Positions 52,282 through 60,779 are shown, counted from the stretch's first letter. The stretch: DNA of 64,000 bases from an uncultured Eubacteriales bacterium (GCA_900548625.1 URLO01000003.1:18849-82848), one strand, 5' to 3'. The notes: a model not told the origin generated them from the sequence alone. Made by a program: numbers and translations.

Positions 52282-52787
52282 TGGCACAATACAAACTCGT
52301 TCAGTGTACCATCAACGGCAAGAAGGTCGAAAAAATGGTCGATACCCGCGCAAGCCTGACCGATATGCTCCGCAATGACTTCCGCCTGACGGCCGTCAAG
52401 AAGGGCTGCGAGGTCGGCGAGTGCGGCGCGTGTACCGTTCTGATCGACGGCGAAGCCGTCAACTCCTGCCTGTATCTGGCCTCGTGGGCGGACGGGAAGG
52501 AGATCCTGACGCTTGAGGGGCTCATGGGGCCGAATGGCGAGATCTCCGACATCCAGCAGGCCTTCATGGACGAGACCGCCATCCAATGCGGCTTCTGCAC
52601 GCCGGGCTTCATCCTGACCGCGACGGAGATCCTCGCCGCCGGAAAGGAATACAGCGACGACGAGCTGCGCAAGCTGCTCTCCGGCCACCTGTGCCGCTGC
52701 ACCGGCTATCAGAACATCTTCCGCGCCGTCAAAAAGACCATGCTCCGGCGTCTCGGCAAGTACGAGGAAGCCGAGGCCGTCCGCTGA
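52281..52787 (+). CDS. xdhC: molybdenum hydroxylase [2Fe-2S] subunit
   Basis: 168 residues. The plant-type cluster ligands C43, C48, C51 and C63 and the second cluster ligands C103, C106, C138 and C140 (CGFCTPG, CRCTGYQ) are all present. It relays electrons between MoCo and FAD. Start overlaps the stop of the FAD subunit gene by one base. A strong terminator follows. Confidence 0.96.
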   Translation: MAQYKLVQCTINGKKVEKMVDTRASLTDMLRNDFRLTAVKKGCEVGECGACTVLIDGEAVNSCLYLASWADGKEILTLEGLMGPNGEISDIQQAFMDETAIQCGFCTPGFILTATEILAAGKEYSDDELRKLLSGHLCRCTGYQNIFRAVKKTMLRRLGKYEEAEAVR

Positions 52788-52801
52788 AACGCGCATATCC
52801 G

Positions 52802-52834
52802 GCCCGCCGCAGAAAAGCCTGCGGCGGGCTTTTT
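52802..52834 (+). terminator. terminator of the molybdenum hydroxylase operon
   Basis: GCCCGCCGCA / TGCGGCGGGC stem (52802-52811, 52820-52829) followed by TTTTT. Confidence 0.92.
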
Positions 52835-52879
52835 GTCAGAAAGTTTGGCAAGCTGATTCTGGCGCGGCGCGGCAGGTTG

Positions 52880-52888
52880 TGCTATAAT
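52880..52888 (+). promoter_or_regulatory. extended -10 promoter of the DUF4317 gene
   Basis: TGCTATAAT, an extended -10 element (TGn plus TATAAT), about 70 bp upstream of the start at 52956; no good -35 is visible. Confidence 0.55.
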
Positions 52889-52955
52889 AGCCTCTGCCAA
52901 AGGAGCCGCACCGCGGCTCCCCCGCCATACTTCCCCCATGAAAGGAACCGACACC

Positions 52956-54083
52956 ATGAATGACAAAGAAATCGGCGAGCTGCGGCGCCGTCTTCGCCCC
53001 GACCGCACCAACATCACCTCCGTCTACGGCTGCTACGTCTCTGACAGCCGTGAAATTCTCTCCACCTTCCGTCAGTCGCTCTCCATCTGCACCGAGGACG
53101 ATAAGGAGCTCTATCTCGGCCTTCTCAAAAAGGTGCTCTCCGGCTCGATCGACAAGAACCTGCTCGACCTGAGCTTCCGCACCCAGCAGGTCGCGGACAG
53201 TGACGAGCACCGCCTTCTCATGAAGCTCCGGGAAACGAAGCTCTCGGACGAGGAAACGCTGCAAACCTTCTATCAGACGGTGATCGATTCGCTGTCCATC
53301 GAGGGGCACTATCTCATCCTGCTCGCGCACGAGAGCTACGACGTGCCGTTCAAGGCGCGCGACGGCGCATCACTGGAGGACGGCGACACCGTTTTTTCCT
53401 ACATTCTCTGCGCCGTCTGTCCGGTCAAGCCCTCAAAGCCCGCCCTGAGCTACTGTGCCGAGGAAAAGAGCTTCAAGCTCCAGTCCCCCGGCTGGACGGC
53501 CGCCGCGCCGGAGCTCGGCTTCCTTTTCCCTGCCTTTGACGGCAGGCGGCCGAACATCTACGACGTGCTGTACTACACGAAAAACGCAGCCGGCAACCAC
53601 GCCGAGCTGATCGAGGGCCTGTTTCATGTCGAGCCGCCGATGCCCGCCGAGGAGCAGCGCACCTCGTTCCAGACGGTGCTCGGCGCGCTCAATGAGGCAT
53701 GCGATCTGAAGGTCGTGGAGTCTGTGCACGACGAGCTGTGCCAGCGCATCGATGTCCACAAGGAGACAAAGGATCCCGACCCGCTCACCGTCACGAAGGA
53801 GGATGTCAAGTCCGTTCTCGCCGACTGCGGCGTGTCCGACGAGCATCTGGCGGCGTTCAGCGTGGAATATGACCGCGAATTCGGCGAGGACGCGCAGCTC
53901 AGCCCGCGCAACATCATCACGCCGAAGAAATTTGAGGTCAAAACGCCCGATGTCGTGATCCAGATCGCTCCGGACCGCAAGGACCTTCTGGAAACGCGGC
54001 TCCTCGGCGGCGTGCCGTATCTGCTCATCCGCGCGGACGACGGCGTTGCTGTCAACGGCGTGAACATCCAGATGCCCGAATGA
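52956..54083 (+). CDS. DUF4317 family protein
   Basis: 375 residues from MNDKEIGELRRRLRPDRTN. The opening IGELRRRLRPDRTNITSVYG and the CPVKPSKPALSYCAEEKSF segment match the DUF4317 style common in Clostridia. It looks soluble, with no signal peptide or membrane segment. The start at 52956 has AAAGGA nine bases upstream; an in-frame ATG six codons earlier sits before that site. The role is unknown. It is monocistronic between the hydroxylase operon and the brnQ leader. Confidence 0.85.
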   Translation: MNDKEIGELRRRLRPDRTNITSVYGCYVSDSREILSTFRQSLSICTEDDKELYLGLLKKVLSGSIDKNLLDLSFRTQQVADSDEHRLLMKLRETKLSDEETLQTFYQTVIDSLSIEGHYLILLAHESYDVPFKARDGASLEDGDTVFSYILCAVCPVKPSKPALSYCAEEKSFKLQSPGWTAAAPELGFLFPAFDGRRPNIYDVLYYTKNAAGNHAELIEGLFHVEPPMPAEEQRTSFQTVLGALNEACDLKVVESVHDELCQRIDVHKETKDPDPLTVTKEDVKSVLADCGVSDEHLAAFSVEYDREFGEDAQLSPRNIITPKKFEVKTPDVVIQIAPDRKDLLETRLLGGVPYLLIRADDGVAVNGVNIQMPE

Positions 54084-54166
54084 CCGCTCCACAGGAAATG
54101 CTGTAAAAGGGTGCGGCGCAGCCTTGAAATGATCTCCCAAGCCTCACAGCGGCAGAAAGATCGCTG

Positions 54167-54195
54167 TTGACATCCGGGATTACCGGGCGTATAAT
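54167..54195 (+). promoter_or_regulatory. consensus promoter of the brnQ T-box transcript
   Basis: Exact TTGACA (54167-54172), 17 bp, exact TATAAT (54190-54195): a full sigma-A consensus, the best promoter in the window, placed so that the T-box decides expression. Confidence 0.9.
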
Positions 54196-54209
54196 AAGCG
54201 TAATTTCAT

Positions 54210-54480
54210 AGAAAAAGCGATGACGAAGACGGATTTGATCGTACAGCCGATAGAGAGCCGGGGACGGTGGAAGCCCGGTGGACTGCCTTCATAAATCCCA
54301 TCACTTCTGAGCCGGAGTCCCCAAAGCAGTATTGTCAGTAGGGGCTTTCGCGCAGGCTGCGTTAGTGCCTAGGGCTTGTTGGAGCCTGAAGCGAGTGGTG
54401 CGTTTCGGCGCGCAATTTGAGTGGTACCGCGGGTATTTTGGACCCGTCTCAAAGAAATTTGAGACGGGTCTTTATTTTTT
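54210..54480 (+). promoter_or_regulatory. T-box leader of brnQ
   Basis: Starts with GCGATGACGAAGAC and stem I (GAGAGCCGGGGACGG...), contains the T-box bulge GAGTGGTACCGCGG (54419-54432) and ends in a T-tailed terminator. ATC triplets at about 54295 and 54300 (AAATCCCATCAC) sit where the specifier is expected, which would sense isoleucyl-tRNA; this suits a branched-chain amino acid transporter. Confidence 0.93.
54442..54480 (+). terminator. regulated terminator of the brnQ T-box
   Basis: ACCCGTCTCAAA / TTTGAGACGGGT followed by CTTTATTTTTTTTG. Confidence 0.93.
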
Positions 54481-54505
54481 TTGTTCAAAAGGAAGGAAGA
54501 GAACG

Positions 54506-55843
54506 ATGAAACTGGGGAAAAGAAATCTTTTGGTGGTAAGCGTTATGCTGTTCGCGCTGTTTTTTGGAGCCGGAAACCTGATTTTTCCGCCCTTCCTGGG
54601 ACAGAATGCAGGCACGCATACCTTGGCGGCGATGGCTGGCTTTCTGGCAACTGCGGTGATCCTGCCGGTGCTGGGCGTGGTCGTGGTGGCCCGCTTCGAC
54701 GGCCTGGAAAAGCTGGGACAGCAGGTGGGCAAGCGGTTTGCTCTGGTGTTTACGCTGCTGATTTATCTTTCCATCGGCCCGGGACTGGGAATTCCCAGAG
54801 CCGCTTCGGTTCCCTTTGAAATGGCGGTCGCCCCTTATCTGCCTCAGGGAGCCAATTTGACGCTGTGGATGGCGGTCTATTCTGTTGTGTTTTTCCTGGT
54901 GGCCCTTTGGCTCTGCCTGAGCCCCGGAAAGCTGGTGGACCGGATCGGCCGGGGGCTGACTCCGGCGATGCTGATCCTGCTGACGCTGTTGTTCGTGTGC
55001 TTCGTGTTCCGGGGAGAGACGCAGGTTGCCCAGCCCCAGGATAGCTATGCAGCCGCACCGCTGCTGAAGGGCTTTACCGAGGGTTACAATACCATGGACA
55101 CCATTGCCGCACTGACTTTCGGACTGGTGATCTCCACCACCCTGACATCCTTCGGCCTGCGGAAAAAGCGGGACAGAATGCGCTATACGGTTCTGGCAGG
55201 GCTTCTGGCCGGAATGATTCTGGCGCTGGTATACGCCATGCTGTCCTACATGGGAATGTGCAGCTCCGGTGTTTATGCGCTTCAGGACAACGGCGCGTGG
55301 ACTCTGCGGTGCATCGTCTACCAGGTGTTCGGCGGCACAGGCGCAGTGCTTCTGGCGGCGATTTTCACTCTGGCGTGTCTGACGACCTGTGTCGGTCTGA
55401 TCAATTCCATTTCTCAGTATTTTTCCACCCTTTTTGCAGGGGTTTCCTACCGCACCTGGGTTTTTGTCATTACGTTCTTCTCCCTGCTGGTTTGCAACCT
55501 CGGGCTGAACATGATTTTGAGCATCTCCGTGCCGGTACTGAATGCCATCTACCCTGTGTCCATTGTGCTGATCCTGCTGGGACTGAGCCACGGCCTTTGG
55601 AAGCAGAACCGGTTTGTCTACCCCATGACGGTTCTGGGAACTGCGGCGGTCAGTGTCCTGTATGCCCTTGGGGATGCCGGGGTGCCTCTGGGCAGCCTGG
55701 GGCAGCTGCTGCACAGACTGCCTCTCTATAAAATGGGCTTCGGCTGGCTCGGCGTGGCGTTGGGAATGCTGGTGCTGAGCGTGCTGGTCGGAGCCTTGAG
55801 CAAAGCCAAAGGACGCCCGACAGTCAGGGACTGTCAGGTATAA
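54506..55843 (+). CDS. brnQ: branched-chain amino acid transporter, LIVCS family
   Basis: 445 residues from MKLGKRNLLVVSVMLFALFFGAG, with about twelve membrane helices. The opening FGAGNLIFPPFLGQNAG is the LIVCS signature. It imports isoleucine, leucine and valine, probably driven by sodium or protons. The start at 54506 follows AAGGAAGGAAGAGAACG. Expression depends on the T-box upstream, so uptake should increase when isoleucine is short. Codon and base use resemble, but are not identical to, the flanking genes. Confidence 0.95.
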   Translation: MKLGKRNLLVVSVMLFALFFGAGNLIFPPFLGQNAGTHTLAAMAGFLATAVILPVLGVVVVARFDGLEKLGQQVGKRFALVFTLLIYLSIGPGLGIPRAASVPFEMAVAPYLPQGANLTLWMAVYSVVFFLVALWLCLSPGKLVDRIGRGLTPAMLILLTLLFVCFVFRGETQVAQPQDSYAAAPLLKGFTEGYNTMDTIAALTFGLVISTTLTSFGLRKKRDRMRYTVLAGLLAGMILALVYAMLSYMGMCSSGVYALQDNGAWTLRCIVYQVFGGTGAVLLAAIFTLACLTTCVGLINSISQYFSTLFAGVSYRTWVFVITFFSLLVCNLGLNMILSISVPVLNAIYPVSIVLILLGLSHGLWKQNRFVYPMTVLGTAAVSVLYALGDAGVPLGSLGQLLHRLPLYKMGFGWLGVALGMLVLSVLVGALSKAKGRPTVRDCQV

Positions 55844-55987
55844 TGTGTTTTGTCCGAGGCCGCAGCGTTCAGAAAAAGTGCCAGTGGCACTTTTTTAGCG
55901 TAGGCCGAAGCGGCTATGCCGCGAGGGGGAACCACGTGGGGCGCATCGCCTGCGGGCGCGAACTCTACGAGTTTTTTTGACAGCCTG
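55844..55987 (+). repeat. dispersed 3'-end repeat module, copy 2
   Basis: Starts at the brnQ stop with TGTGTTTTGTCCGAGG and closes with GCCTGCGGGCGCGAAC TCTACGAG, a T run, GACAG and CCTG, the same blocks as copy 1 at 36350-36444 in the same orientation relative to the preceding gene. The interior carries AAAAAGTGCC / GGCACTTTTTT and other short stems and is unlike copy 1. A terminator follows at 55988. Confidence 0.75.
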
Positions 55988-56022
55988 ATGTCCCCGCTTT
56001 TTCAGAAGCGGGGACATTTTTT
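55988..56022 (+). terminator. terminator of brnQ after the repeat module
   Basis: ATGTCCCCGCTT / AAGCGGGGACAT stem followed by TTTTTTC. Confidence 0.9.
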
Positions 56023-56034
56023 CTTCTCCGATAC

Positions 56035-56220
56035 TCTAAGACAGCACCGGGCATTTCTACGATGCCGTCGTTGCCGAACTGAAAGCGCAGCAGGGCAAAA
56101 TACTGCCCGGAACTGCCCCTTCATTTTGTTTGTCTGGGCAAAAAGCTGCTAAAGTGCCGGGCGTTTGAACAGTTCATCCGTGAAAAACTGGTGATATCCG
56201 CGGCTCCGGAAGATTTAGAA
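56035..56220 (+). pseudogene. possible decayed coding sequence
   Basis: Between the brnQ terminator and the acetyltransferase promoter, protein-like stretches appear in two frames: FYDAVVAELKAQQGK from about 56055 and LGKKLLKCRAFEQFIREKLV from about 56137, with stops and no ribosome site. This looks like the remains of a gene or mobile element, but neither piece could be matched to a family. Confidence 0.3.
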
Positions 56221-56250
56221 ATAAGTGGCGCGTTTTTTTCACGCGATAGC

Positions 56251-56279
56251 TTGAGAAGAAGGGCGTTATATGCTATAGT
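56251..56279 (+). promoter_or_regulatory. promoter of the acetyltransferase gene
   Basis: TTGAGA (56251-56256), 17 bp, TATAGT (56274-56279), 62 bp before the start. Confidence 0.6.
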
Positions 56280-56341
56280 TTATATGTAATAGTGTAACCT
56301 TTTTCGCATGACGGCAGGACAAGCATATTGGAGCAAACTAC

Positions 56342-56923
56342 ATGGAGAAACTCGAACTGTACATCCCCCAACTGGAAGATTTATGGTTCTATCAGCAGAT
56401 GATGTCTGACCCGGAAACGATGTCCTACAACGCAGGCTGGAATGTTGACTATCCGGGATACCATCGGGACACCGGTTGTATCGATTACCCGGACGAGGCG
56501 CTTGCCAATTGGTATGATGGATGGGTAGGAAATGAGCCGGATCGTTTCTATGCGTATATCAAGCGAAGCTCCGACGGAGTATGGATCGGTGATGTGAGCT
56601 TTCATTACGCGCCTGAGAAGGATTGGTGGGATATGGGCATCGTGATATATGCCCCATTCCGTGGGAAAGGGTATGCCGTTTCTGCACTGAAGCTGATGCT
56701 CGATCATGCTTTCCGTGTTTGCAGTATTTCCAGAATCCACAATGACTTTGAGGTCACCCGGAACGAAATTGCCGCATGGGAAACCCATCGCAAAGCAGGC
56801 TTCCGAAAATTGGGCGTGGAAGACGGTTTTCTCCACATGATGATCACCAGAGAAGATTATCTGCGTGCGGCGCAAAAAGCGCCTACTGATAGTCCAATAA
56901 AGCCAAATGCGGAAATGGTGTAA
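56342..56923 (+). CDS. GNAT-family N-acetyltransferase
   Basis: 193 residues. The acetyl-CoA-binding core is VWIGDVSFHYAPEKDWWDM, then GIVIYAPFRGKGYAVSALKL with the R/Q-x-x-G-x-G/A pattern as RGKGYA, and the late NEIAAWETHRKAGFRKLG. The RimJ/RimL-like order suggests a small-molecule or protein amine as substrate, not assignable further. The start follows GGAG 8 bases upstream. Its last residues (KPNAEMV) lie in the first of two 25-bp repeats, so the C-terminal tail may be element-derived. Composition is lower in GC than the core genes. Confidence 0.88.
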   Translation: MEKLELYIPQLEDLWFYQQMMSDPETMSYNAGWNVDYPGYHRDTGCIDYPDEALANWYDGWVGNEPDRFYAYIKRSSDGVWIGDVSFHYAPEKDWWDMGIVIYAPFRGKGYAVSALKLMLDHAFRVCSISRIHNDFEVTRNEIAAWETHRKAGFRKLGVEDGFLHMMITREDYLRAAQKAPTDSPIKPNAEMV

Positions 56924-57162
56924 AAATGGTGTAACAGCCAAAACACCACACGCTGAAACCCCTTGAAAATCAAGGAAAATCGAAGGAGGATGAGTACAAA
57001 TGAAATTAGGTATCGTCGAAAGCGAGCCTGTTTCTGAAACTCTCCGCAAACGCATAAATGCCGATAAAGCTTGATAGGACAGGCATTTTCGGATGAAGTC
57101 AAAACATAAAAGTTCCTATTTCCCTACGCATCCCCACGCGGAAATGGCGTAAAAATGGCGTA
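56909..57162 (+). repeat. pair of 25-bp direct repeats (possible integration scar)
   Basis: The copies are 56909-56933 and 57138-57162, with two C/T differences; each contains the internal echo AAATGGTGTA or AAATGGCGTA. The spacing is 229 bp. Repeats of this kind bound a small island holding a 24-codon frame (57000-57074) and may mark attL and attR of a lost element. Nothing else is seen in the interval. Confidence 0.5.
57000..57074 (+). CDS. 24-residue mini-ORF with strong ribosome site
   Basis: Frame MKLGIVESEPVSETLRKRIN followed by ADKA and stop. GGAGG is positioned nine bases before the ATG. It lies between the two 25-bp repeats. It could be a leader-type peptide or the stump of a truncated gene; no family recognised. 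Confidence 0.35.
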   Translation: MKLGIVESEPVSETLRKRINADKA

Positions 57163-57221
57163 GAGGAACCGGCGATACGCAGTTGCGAAAATCGCCTGCT
57201 GCAACATTACTAAGAATATTC

Positions 57222-57255
57222 AAGCTGCCCCGCGCACAAGCAGGGCAGCTTTTTT
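57222..57255 (+). terminator. terminator downstream of the acetyltransferase island
   Basis: AAGCTGCCC / GGGCAGCTT stem followed by TTTTTC. Confidence 0.88.
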
Positions 57256-57458
57256 CTTTCACTCCGCCACAGAAGACGGCGGATTACTTTGCTTTATTAT
57301 CCAAAATTTTTCTAAGCAAGCAAATCCGGCACCACGTCAACTAACGCGGAGCCGGGGGCTTTCAAGTGTGAAACCAGCGGATTCCCACAATGAGATATAT
57401 GATTTGACCGCCTTACCGACTCAAGCCAAGCAAAACCAAAGTTATCTATCGGTAGTCT
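57256..57458. other. intergenic stretch without recognised content
   Basis: Between the terminator and the DHHW gene stop, about 200 bp show no gene, strong hairpin or promoter. Confidence 0.6.
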
Positions 57459-58547
57459 CTAAAACTTGATGTTCATGTCCTTCACAAAATTCTGCGTACC
57501 GTACAGCACCAGCGTATCGGTGATACCGTTCTCTTTGGCGTACTCCGCTACATCGCTCTTGAAGAAGCGGAGGTCGAGGACATGAACTTCCGCATAGTCC
57601 TCCACGGGGAATTGGGTAAAGGTGTTGCCGTAGGAGTCTTTAATAAGCAGGAGCTTGCCGCTCTTTCCGCTGCCCTCAATGACGGTCTGTGCCTGGTTGG
57701 AGTTCAGAAACACGGCGTATTGGTCGCTGCCGGACAGGTATTTCCGCTCGTAGATGCTGTCCGTCTCATACTGACCGTTGTTGTAGGACACACTTCTATT
57801 TATGCGCTTATACCATGCGGTGATCTCCTCGGCGGGGACAGAGGGCAGCGGGACTTTATTCCAAGTTGTACCGTAGAAATCATCGCAGAGTACTTCCTGC
57901 GTCCATTCGCCCGCCGTAGGCTCAATACCGCGCCACGCACAATAGGCATAGTAGGCCCCAAGGCTCGTCCAATGGTGATCGGTACGGTAGTAGATGTTCT
58001 CACTGCTATGATTGGCGAGAGCAGAAAGCACGTCTGTTGTGTCAACGCCCGCATCGGTCAGCACTTGCAGAATAGCGGCGTAGTCCGCCACGGGCGCATA
58101 GGCAGGGAGTTTATCCGTCAGCACTTGTGCCGCCATAGGGACAAGAATCGTATTCATAGAAACGCCCTCTGCTGCCAGTTTTTCCTGTAAATCAGCAAGG
58201 GCGGCTGCGTTGGAGGCAAGCTGCTTTTTACTATAAGATGTAAACTTGTCCATCAAATATTTGTCTTTGCAGATATAGACACCGCCGCTTTCCCGTTTAC
58301 CGATGGCCAGTTCCATGTAGGTTTTCATCGTGACCCAGCCATCCCGCAGGGGAACTTGATCGGTAAGATACTTTTCCAGTTCGCCACTAAACTTGCCGGA
58401 GATAAAGTCGGCAACGGTAAATTTGGGCTTTTGTGTCAAAGTGCGCTTTTCTCTTTCGGAGTAATAGCGATCAGGCAACAGCAATCCGGCAAGAGTAGAA
58501 ACCGCCAGCAGCAGGCAGAAGAAAGAGGTTATGATTTTATTTTGCAT
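57459..58547 (-). CDS. DHHW family protein (AlgJ/SGNH-like)
   Basis: 362 residues. An N-terminal signal anchor (KIITSFFCLLLAVSTLAGLLL) is followed by a SGNH-hydrolase-like extracellular domain with the name-giving TDHHWTSLGAYYAY motif and the LLLIKDSYGNTFTQF block. In the alginate system the AlgJ homologue works with an MBOAT protein to acetylate polysaccharide outside the membrane. Third gene of the DUF4358-MBOAT-DHHW unit, 9 bp after the MBOAT gene. Confidence 0.92.
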   Translation of the reverse strand: MQNKIITSFFCLLLAVSTLAGLLLPDRYYSEREKRTLTQKPKFTVADFISGKFSGELEKYLTDQVPLRDGWVTMKTYMELAIGKRESGGVYICKDKYLMDKFTSYSKKQLASNAAALADLQEKLAAEGVSMNTILVPMAAQVLTDKLPAYAPVADYAAILQVLTDAGVDTTDVLSALANHSSENIYYRTDHHWTSLGAYYAYCAWRGIEPTAGEWTQEVLCDDFYGTTWNKVPLPSVPAEEITAWYKRINRSVSYNNGQYETDSIYERKYLSGSDQYAVFLNSNQAQTVIEGSGKSGKLLLIKDSYGNTFTQFPVEDYAEVHVLDLRFFKSDVAEYAKENGITDTLVLYGTQNFVKDMNIKF

Positions 58548-58556
58548 TTTCTCACC

Positions 58557-59948
58557 TCAGAATCGGAAGTACAGGAACGGATTATAGCTGCCGCTGACAA
58601 GATAGGCCGCAGCCATCACCAGCACACAGAGCAGGCCGCCGCAGTCAACCACGGTCAGCGCCCGCTGCCCCAGCCGTGTGCCGAGCTTTTTATAAAAGCG
58701 TTTTCCCAGCGGTGTGGCTGCCAAAGCACAGATTGCCAACATCGGCCCATAAGTCAGCAGCAAATACAGACTGCTGCTGTCGAACAGCACGCCGGAGAGC
58801 ATGGCCTTGCACCACGCGGCTCCTTTGCTGATCTCTGTGAACGCAAAGAGTGTCCAGCTGATCGTTACCAGCACCAGCGCGTAGATATGCCGCAATACGG
58901 CGGGCAGCCTTTTGAGCCAGCGCAATAGGAACAGCTTTTCCAGCACCAGCAGTATTCCGAAATACACGCCCCATAGGACAAAGTTCCAGCTTGCCCCGTG
59001 CCAGAAGCCCGTCAGCAGCCAGACGATAGCAATATTGCTGAGCTGCTTTGCAAGGCCGCCCTTGTTGCCGCCCAGCGGGATATAGACATAATCCCGGAAC
59101 CATGTCCCCATGGAGATATGCCAGCGCCGCCAGAAATCGGTAATACTGTCGGCCAGAAACGGATAGTTGAAGTTTTCCAAAAATCGGAACCCCAGCATCC
59201 GTCCAAGGCCAATAGCCATGTCGGAATAGCCGGAAAAGTCGAAATAGATCTGGAAACCGTAGGCGATGACACCCAGCCATGCCGTCAGCACCGTGGGAGC
59301 AGCCTGCGCGGATGCTGCCTCCCACAAAAGACCGATGTTATTTGCCAGCAGTACCTTTTTCCCGACACCACAGGCGAAGCGTTTCGCCCCATCGGCAAAG
59401 AGGTCAGCGGTGCAGTCCCGGTGCTCCAGCTCGTCCGCTACCGTCTGGTAGCGGACGATGGGGCCCGCAATCAACTGAGGGAATAATGTTACATACGCGC
59501 CGAAATTGATGATATTCTTCTGCGCTTTTGCCTCGCCCCGGTAGACATCAATGGTGTAACTCATGGTCTGAAAGGTGTAGAAACTGATGCCGATGGGCAG
59601 CGGCAGATTCGGCTGGGGGAGCGCCGTGCCGAACAAGGAATTGACCGTGCCGATGAGGAAGTCGCTGTACTTGAACACGCCCAGCAGTCCCAAATTGACA
59701 CAGAGTGATACCAACAGCGCGATCTTTGCTCCCCGCTGTCCCCGGTGCCGCTCTACCATTTGCCCGCAGGTGTAGTCCAACGCGGTGGAAAACAGCATCA
59801 GCACCACATAGACCGGCTCACCCCATGCGTAAAACAACAGGCTGAACAGAAACAGTGTACCGTTGCGCCATTTCTGTGGGACAAGGAAATACGCCAGCAG
59901 ACACAGCGGCAGAAAGCATTGTAAAAATGTCAGGCTGGAGAAAACCAT
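58557..59948 (-). CDS. MBOAT family O-acyltransferase (AlgI-like)
   Basis: 463 residues with about ten to twelve membrane segments. The catalytic histidine is in LLTGFWHGASWNFVLWG, with the earlier FWRRWHISMGTWFRDYVYIP block typical of AlgI/DltB relatives. It moves an acyl group across the membrane for transfer to a surface polymer by the DHHW partner. Base composition is lower in GC than the genes of the first 50 kb. Confidence 0.95.
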   Translation of the reverse strand: MVFSSLTFLQCFLPLCLLAYFLVPQKWRNGTLFLFSLLFYAWGEPVYVVLMLFSTALDYTCGQMVERHRGQRGAKIALLVSLCVNLGLLGVFKYSDFLIGTVNSLFGTALPQPNLPLPIGISFYTFQTMSYTIDVYRGEAKAQKNIINFGAYVTLFPQLIAGPIVRYQTVADELEHRDCTADLFADGAKRFACGVGKKVLLANNIGLLWEAASAQAAPTVLTAWLGVIAYGFQIYFDFSGYSDMAIGLGRMLGFRFLENFNYPFLADSITDFWRRWHISMGTWFRDYVYIPLGGNKGGLAKQLSNIAIVWLLTGFWHGASWNFVLWGVYFGILLVLEKLFLLRWLKRLPAVLRHIYALVLVTISWTLFAFTEISKGAAWCKAMLSGVLFDSSSLYLLLTYGPMLAICALAATPLGKRFYKKLGTRLGQRALTVVDCGGLLCVLVMAAAYLVSGSYNPFLYFRF

Positions 59949-59950
59949 AG

Positions 59951-60598
59951 TTAGCCGCCAAGCACCGGATCGTTGTTACCTTCATCGTCGGTCATATCAA
60001 AAAAGCCACCGTTGTTGCTGTCGTCCTCCTCTGGGATCGTAATACCGTTGTCAGCAGAACCAAAAATATCTCTCCATACTTCGTCCACCTTGGCAGCCTC
60101 CTCAGCAGCAAATTTAGCCTGCACCTCATCACTGGCCTCCCAGTCACCTTGCGCACCGAGGATCAGCAGCGCCGCATAGTTGCCGTTCACGAACAAACGA
60201 GCCTGCAAGACCTTCTGCAAATCCATGTTGTACATCCGGGAGTAGCTGAGAATTTGCTCATAGCCAGTCTGCAAAAGTGCGGCAGCATCCTGTGCGTAGC
60301 CTTCCTTAACTTTAACAATAACAGCGTAACTGGAATTGACTGCGGAATTGGAATTGCTCATAGATGCCCAGCTTTCCACTTGCCCCATATCCAGTCCCCA
60401 ATAACCGCTTATGTTATCTTCGGTTTCAGCGACGTCGCATCCAAAACTGTCACCCAGCTTTTCTTTCAACGTGTCCATAATCTCTTGTGCAGTCATGGTC
60501 ACCTCTGTCTTGCCCTTATTGTCATCGGCCTTTCCGCCGCAGGCGGCCAGAGACAGCACCATCGTGAGTGCCAAGAAAAAAGTCAGAATGCGTTTCAT
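59951..60598 (-). CDS. DUF4358 domain lipoprotein
   Basis: 215 residues. Lipobox LAAC follows a signal peptide (MKRILTFFLALTMVLSLAAC). The DUF4358 pattern includes VTMTAQEIMDTLKEKLGD and VIVKVKEGYAQDAAALLQTG. An Asp-rich tail (PEEDDSNNGGFFDMTDDEGN) is notable. DUF4358 lipoproteins sit beside MBOAT/DHHW genes in many Clostridia and probably serve the same surface modification. It starts the unit; MBOAT begins 3 bp later. Confidence 0.9.
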   Translation of the reverse strand: MKRILTFFLALTMVLSLAACGGKADDNKGKTEVTMTAQEIMDTLKEKLGDSFGCDVAETEDNISGYWGLDMGQVESWASMSNSNSAVNSSYAVIVKVKEGYAQDAAALLQTGYEQILSYSRMYNMDLQKVLQARLFVNGNYAALLILGAQGDWEASDEVQAKFAAEEAAKVDEVWRDIFGSADNGITIPEEDDSNNGGFFDMTDDEGNNDPVLGG

Positions 60599-60718
60599 CT
60601 CTATTTGCTCCTTTGTAGTTCAAAATTCATTTTATAGGAGGGGCAGAGCGGCGTCTCCGGAAACGCCGCCCTCTTGCCCTTCCATATATCCATACGACGG
60701 GCGCTCGCAAAATGTTGG

Positions 60719-60747
60719 ATAACATATAAAAACTTTTTTTGTGACAA
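60719..60747 (-). promoter_or_regulatory. promoter of the DUF4358-MBOAT-DHHW operon
   Basis: TTGTCA (60742-60747), 17 bp, TGTTAT (60719-60724), with a 120-bp leader that contains a GC-rich hairpin (60645-60670). Confidence 0.5.
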
Positions 60748-60779
60748 AAGGGGCACTGGTCGCCAACTGACATCGCCTC

